Assembly (NCBI GenBank): GCA_037045185.1
Contig: JBAOHQ010000008.1
Coordinates: 1-64,000, forward strand
Source: JAKOUY01 sp037045185
GTDB lineage: Bacteria; Actinomycetota; Acidimicrobiia; Acidimicrobiales; Ilumatobacteraceae
Length of the DNA stretch: 64,000 nt
Reading direction: 5' to 3'
The position numbers and the translations under genes were made by a program. Below the pieces are notes generated by a model. It worked only from the letters and a program-made list of their open reading frames with translations, did not search any database and was not told the origin of the DNA. Below are positions 60,864 to 64,000 of the stretch, in pieces. Each line of letters begins with the position of its first letter. The first letter of the stretch is position 1.

Positions 60864-62537
60864 TCAGGCCGAGTGGGCGAGCGCGGCGTCGTCCTCGCGG
60901 GCGCAGGCGCTGGTGAAGTCCTCGAGGTTGCGGGTCAGGTCGTCGTGGCTCCAGTGCAGCTCCCTGGCCAGCAGTTCCGCGGCCGCCGGCGCGGCCAGCA
61001 CGGCGCCGCGGCGGTCGAACAAACGGGCCCGGGTCCGCCGGGACAGCACGTCGTCCAGCGTGGTGGCCTGCTCGTGGCGCACGGCGTAGATGGCCTCGGC
61101 GCGGCAGGTACGGCAGGCCGTCCACCAGTGGTTGGCCGAGCGCCGGCTCGGCGCGGATGAGGGCGCGGACCTCCTCGGCCATGCTGCCGTAGCGCCTGGC
61201 CAGGTGGGCGTCGGGTGACCCGGGCGGCGGGTCGACGTAGCCCTGACCACCCGCCAGGGTGAGACGCTTGGTCGACGAGCGCCGGGTCCAGGTGACCAGC
61301 CGTTGATCGGGGTACAGGTACCGCAGCACGGCATCGACGGTGTCCTCGGCCATCTCCCGGTAGGTCGTCAGCTTGCCGCCGGTGATGGTGACCAGACCGC
61401 TGGCGGTGACCGACACCCGGTGACGGCGGGACAGATCGGCGGTGCGCCCGTGGGGGTTGGCGGCGGCGGCCACCAGCGGGCGCAGCCCGGCCCACGCACC
61501 GGTGACGTCCGCGGTGGTGACCGTCGTGGTGATGGCCGCGTTGAGCGCCCCGAGGATGTAGTCGATGTCCTCGGCGGTGCACTGCGGATCGTCCAGCGAC
61601 CCCTGGTAGTCGGTGTCGGTGGTGCCGACGTAGGTGTGCTGGAACGTGCCGTCCCCGTTGTCGCCGATGGGCACGACGAACAGGCTGCGCTTGTCCCCGG
61701 GCACCGGGATGACCACGGCGATGTCGTTGCGCACCTTGTCCCACGGCACCGAGATGTGCACGCCCTTGGCCGGACGGATCGTGGTGGCCGGCGGCTCGGT
61801 GGCGGCCCGATCGAGGTCACGGACGTGATCGGACCACACCCCGGCGGCGTTGACGACGGCGGCGGTCCGCACGGTGATCCTGGTCCCGTCGGCCTCGACG
61901 ACCGCGGCGTTGACCCGTCCGCGCTCATCGTGCGCCAGCCCGACCAGCGCCGCACGGTTGACCACGACGGCGCCGCGCTGGGAGGCGGTGCGGGCGACGG
62001 TGAGCGCCAGCCGGGCGTCGTCGACGGTGGCGTCGTAGTACAGGTACGCCGACGCCAGGTTGTCGCGCGGCATCGTCGGCAGGTGCGCCATCGCCTGTTC
62101 GGCCGACAGGCGCTTGTGGAACTTGCCGATGCGCCACCCGCCGGTGAGGTCGTACATCCACAGCGCCGAGCCGAACGCCCTGGCGATCTTGCGCGAGACG
62201 ACCCCGTGCTTGGTGAGCACCGGGATCATGAACGGCAGCAGGCGCACCAGGTGGGGGGCGTTGCGGCGCAGTCGTTGGCGTTCGTGGAGGGCCTCGTAGA
62301 CCAGGCCGATCTCGCCCTGCTGGAGGTAGCGCAACCCGCCGTGCACCAGCTTGGAGCTCTTCGACGAGGTGCCCGAGGCGTAGTCGTCACGCTCGACGAG
62401 CGCGACACGCGCAGGCCGCGGGCGGCGGCGTCGAGGGCGACACCGACGCCGGTGATCCCTCCACCCACGACCAGCAGATCGAAGCTGTCGTCGGCCAGGC
62501 GGCGGAGTGCATCGCTGCGTTGGAAGGTGGAGGTCAT
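60864..62537 (-). CDS. glpD: Glycerol-3-phosphate dehydrogenase (FAD), two frameshifts
   Basis: About 557 residues when corrected. ATG 62537: FDLLVVGGGITGVGVALDAA (FAD fold). Near 62405 the frame changes and continues ALVERDDYASGTSSKSSKLV with HGGLRYLQQGEIGLVYEALH, VNAAGVWSDHVRDL, RPAKGVHISVPWDKV, YVGTTDTDYQG and TITGGKLTTYREMAED. Near 61105 it changes again, ending AIYAVRHEQATTLDDVLSRR and HWSHDDLTRNLEDF. Oxidises glycerol-3-phosphate to DHAP at the membrane and passes electrons to quinone. All catalytic regions are present, so the indels are suspect. Confidence 0.88.
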
Positions 62538-62586
62538 GGCGGTCCCAGTCTAGGAATGGGGGAGCGGCTGTCGCCCACGTCCTAAT

Positions 62587-62625
62587 CTGCAAGATTTGCG
62601 AACTTGCAGCGTGTGCGGCTACGGT
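62587..62625 (+). promoter_or_regulatory. Promoter with palindromic operator for the Fur-rubrerythrin operon
   Basis: Perfect inverted repeat CTGCAAG (62587-62593) / CTTGCAG (62603-62609) with nine bases between. A candidate -35 TTGCGA (62596-62601) lies inside it and a -10 TACGGT (62620-62625) follows at 18 bases. Autoregulation by the Fur-family protein encoded downstream is likely; the site is also between the divergent glpD start and this gene. Confidence 0.65.
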
Positions 62626-62635
62626 GGTGCCCGCC

Positions 62636-63097
62636 ATGCGCACACCGACCGAGCTCACCGAGGCCTTTCGGGCCAAAGGGTGGAAGGTCACGCCGCAGCG
62701 CCAGCTCCTGTTCCGCCTGCTGCACGACACCGCCGAACACCCCACGGCAGAAGCCGTGTTCGTCGAGGCCAGCGCGTTGATGCCCGGCATCAGCCTGCGC
62801 ACCGTGTACCAGACGCTCAGCGACCTGGTGGCGATGAACGAACTGCACGTCGTGAACGTCGGCGGGTCTTCTCGATTCGACCCGAACGTCGACGACCACC
62901 AGCACGTGGTCTGCTCGTCGTGCGGGCTGATCCGTGACGTCTACCTCAGCGGCGCCGAGCGGATCGGCGTCGAGGAGGTCGACGACTTCCACCCCGAACG
63001 CACCCGCGTGGTGGTCACCGGCCTGTGTGGGCCGTGCGCCCGTCGTCCCTCAACCAACCGGCCCTCGCGGCCACCCACCAAGGAGAACCATCCATGA
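62636..63097 (+). CDS. Fur-family metalloregulator (PerR-like)
   Basis: 153 residues from ATG 62636. Winged-helix start with TELTEAFRAKGWKVTPQRQL, the T-P-Q-R motif and HPTAEAVFVEA, then SLRTVYQTLSDLVAMNELHV. The metal region has the H-x-H pair in DDHQHVVC, two CxxC pairs (CSSC and CGPC) for structural zinc, and RFDPNVDDHQH. A Pro/Ser-rich tail replaces the usual His-rich end. It probably senses peroxide or iron and represses its own operon, judging by the palindrome upstream. ATGA overlap with rubrerythrin. Confidence 0.9.
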   Translation: MRTPTELTEAFRAKGWKVTPQRQLLFRLLHDTAEHPTAEAVFVEASALMPGISLRTVYQTLSDLVAMNELHVVNVGGSSRFDPNVDDHQHVVCSSCGLIRDVYLSGAERIGVEEVDDFHPERTRVVVTGLCGPCARRPSTNRPSRPPTKENHP

Positions 63098-63507
63098 GCC
63101 TGCACGGCACCAAGACCCACGAGAACCTCAAGGAAGCCTTCGCCGGCGAGAGCCAGGCGAACCGCCGCTACCTGTGGTTCGCCCAGAAGGCCGACGTCGA
63201 GGGCTACCCCGACGCCGCGGCCCTGTTCCGCAGCGTTGCCGAGGGCGAGACCGGCCACGCCCACGGGCACCTCGAGTACCTGGCCGAGGTGGGCGACCCG
63301 GCCACCGGCGAGAAGATCGGTGACACCGAGGACAACTTCCGCTCGGCCGTCGCCGGCGAGACCTACGAGTACACGCAGATGTACCCGGGCTTCGCCAAGA
63401 CCGCTCGGGAGGAGAACCTCAACGAGATCGCCGACTGGTTCGAGACCTTGGCCCGCGCCGAGAAGAGCCACGCCGGTCGCTTCCAGCAGGGTCTCGAAGC
63501 GCTCTGA
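63094..63507 (+). CDS. Rubrerythrin, short form without rubredoxin domain
   Basis: 137 residues from ATG 63094 with AAGGAGA at 63080. Four-helix di-iron bundle: LKEAFAGESQANRRYLWFAQ, FRSVAEGETGHAHGHLEYLA, FRSAVAGETYEYTQMYPGFA and DWFETLARAEKSHAGRFQQG. The E-x-x-A/G-N-R-R-Y and E-x-x-H ligand pairs are all present. The usual C-terminal rubredoxin with two CxxC pairs is absent. It reduces peroxide, probably with the following iron-sulphur protein or a separate rubredoxin as donor. Coupled to the PerR-like regulator. Confidence 0.92.
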   Translation: MSLHGTKTHENLKEAFAGESQANRRYLWFAQKADVEGYPDAAALFRSVAEGETGHAHGHLEYLAEVGDPATGEKIGDTEDNFRSAVAGETYEYTQMYPGFAKTAREENLNEIADWFETLARAEKSHAGRFQQGLEAL

Positions 63508-63526
63508 TGCGTTGACCTGACCGCTG

Positions 63527-63580
63527 CCCCCGCCGCCGTGGGCCGGACCCGCCACGGTCCGCTCCCGCCGGCGGCGGGGG
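63527..63580 (+). terminator. Strong G+C hairpin after rubrerythrin
   Basis: Perfect 11-base inverted repeat CCCCCGCCGCC / GGCGGCGGGGG with a 32-base loop that can itself pair (CCGGACC region). There is no T tract. It may terminate or attenuate transcription before the iron-sulphur gene. Confidence 0.6.
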
Positions 63581-63618
63581 ACCATCCCCCGACCCCACTG
63601 CGAATCTGGAAGTCTGAC

Positions 63619-64000
63619 GTGAGCACGATCTACGACCCCAAGCACCCCCTGTACACCGACGAGGCCGATGTCCGTGCCGAACTGACCCGGGTCTACGACC
63701 TGTGCCATGGGTGCCGGTTGTGCTTCAAGTTCTGCACGTCGTTCCCCACGCTGTTCGAGATGATCGACCGCCACGAGGACCAGGACGCCGGACGGTTGAC
63801 GCCGGCTCAGCAGGACCAGGTGGTCGACGAGTGTTTCCAGTGCAAGCTGTGTTACATCAACTGCCCCTACATCCCCGAGCTACACGAGTGGGCGCTGGAC
63901 TTCCCGCGGTTGATGCTGCGTGCCGACGCGATGCGTCACGCCACCAAACAGGTCTCGGTACGTGACCGGTTGACCGACGCGATGATGGGCCGTACCGACC
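63619..64000 (+). CDS. 4Fe-4S oxidoreductase (GlpC/HdrD-like), 3' end outside window
   Basis: 127 visible residues from GTG 63619 (no strong ribosome site). Two ferredoxin-type motifs: CHGCRLCFKFC with TSFPTLF, and CFQCKLCYINCPYIPE, each with the Cys spacing of 4Fe-4S clusters. This is the N-terminal part of GlpC/heterodisulphide-reductase-like iron-sulphur oxidoreductases; CCG domains would follow outside the window. In actinobacteria such genes commonly follow rubrerythrin (with DUF3501 next), so it probably supplies electrons for peroxide reduction; a link to the glpD cluster is also possible. Confidence 0.88.
   Translation, partial: MSTIYDPKHPLYTDEADVRAELTRVYDLCHGCRLCFKFCTSFPTLFEMIDRHEDQDAGRLTPAQQDQVVDECFQCKLCYINCPYIPELHEWALDFPRLMLRADAMRHATKQVSVRDRLTDAMMGRTD

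Noticed and set aside
57803..61160. Several 350-490 residue plus-strand frames across the glycerol cluster
   Set aside because: All are high-GC antisense shadows of the FGGY kinase and FAD-oxidase genes.

Overview
The window is high-GC chromosomal DNA from an actinobacterium. Supporting signs are the dnaG-sigA pair, F420-type oxidoreductases, a wax-ester synthase family gene, a 13E12-type DUF222/HNH gene behind a LexA box, class A RNase P RNA, and many GTGA/ATGA overlapping starts. Acidimicrobiia is my best guess from gene content, but nothing here proves the class.

Layout. 1-10.1 kb is ordinary chromosome: dnaG (5' end outside the window), sigA, an SOS-type HNH gene, a short-chain dehydrogenase, a PPOX flavoenzyme, a membrane NodB-deacetylase/GT2 fusion and a beta-CASP nuclease. 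10.1-16.4 kb is a decayed accessory island ending at a tRNA with a CAT anticodon: MerR and branched-chain amino acid ABC transporter remnants, broken ParE-like and DUF433/DUF5615 toxin-antitoxin genes, two unknown membrane proteins, a P-loop kinase-like gene and a broken tyrosine integrase beside the tRNA. 16.5-22.4 kb is stable again: a potassium-channel-like protein, two cytochrome c lipoproteins, DUF2231, tRNA-Asn, a wax-ester synthase family gene, an inositol-phosphatase family gene and tRNA-Val. 22.4-40.6 kb is a large mobile island starting at tRNA-Val with a broken serine recombinase. It contains two IS256-like copies, five IS3-family elements (two of them nearly identical and directly repeated), an IS30 fragment, a truncated group II intron, and cargo. 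The cargo is a coupled operon of a SNF2 helicase, an ATPase-domain-only Hsp70 and a 70-residue protein, plus a 5'-truncated UvrD-like helicase.

40.7-49 kb carries a sugar-acid dehydratase, a head-to-head junction of two truncated genes (aminotransferase and MlrC), a broken flavoprotein, an F420 oxidoreductase and a DUF1800/DUF1501 pair. 49.1-64 kb is orderly chromosome: cold-shock protein, Gfo/Idh oxidoreductase, class A PBP, a zinc-ribbon coiled-coil protein, a phosphoglycerate mutase family protein, RNase P RNA, two ferritin-like proteins, a glycerol-3-phosphate gene cluster (FGGY kinase, small membrane protein, FAD-linked oxidase, GlpD), and a Fur-family regulator coupled to rubrerythrin and followed by a 4Fe-4S oxidoreductase that runs off the end.

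Many otherwise well-conserved genes carry single-base frameshifts (SNF2 helicase, GlpD, DUF1800, DUF1501, LLM oxidoreductase, wax-ester synthase, inositol phosphatase). This suggests residual indel errors in the assembly on top of genuine decay inside the islands. Frameshifted but full-length genes are listed as CDS with a note; truncated or multiply broken ones are listed as pseudogenes.
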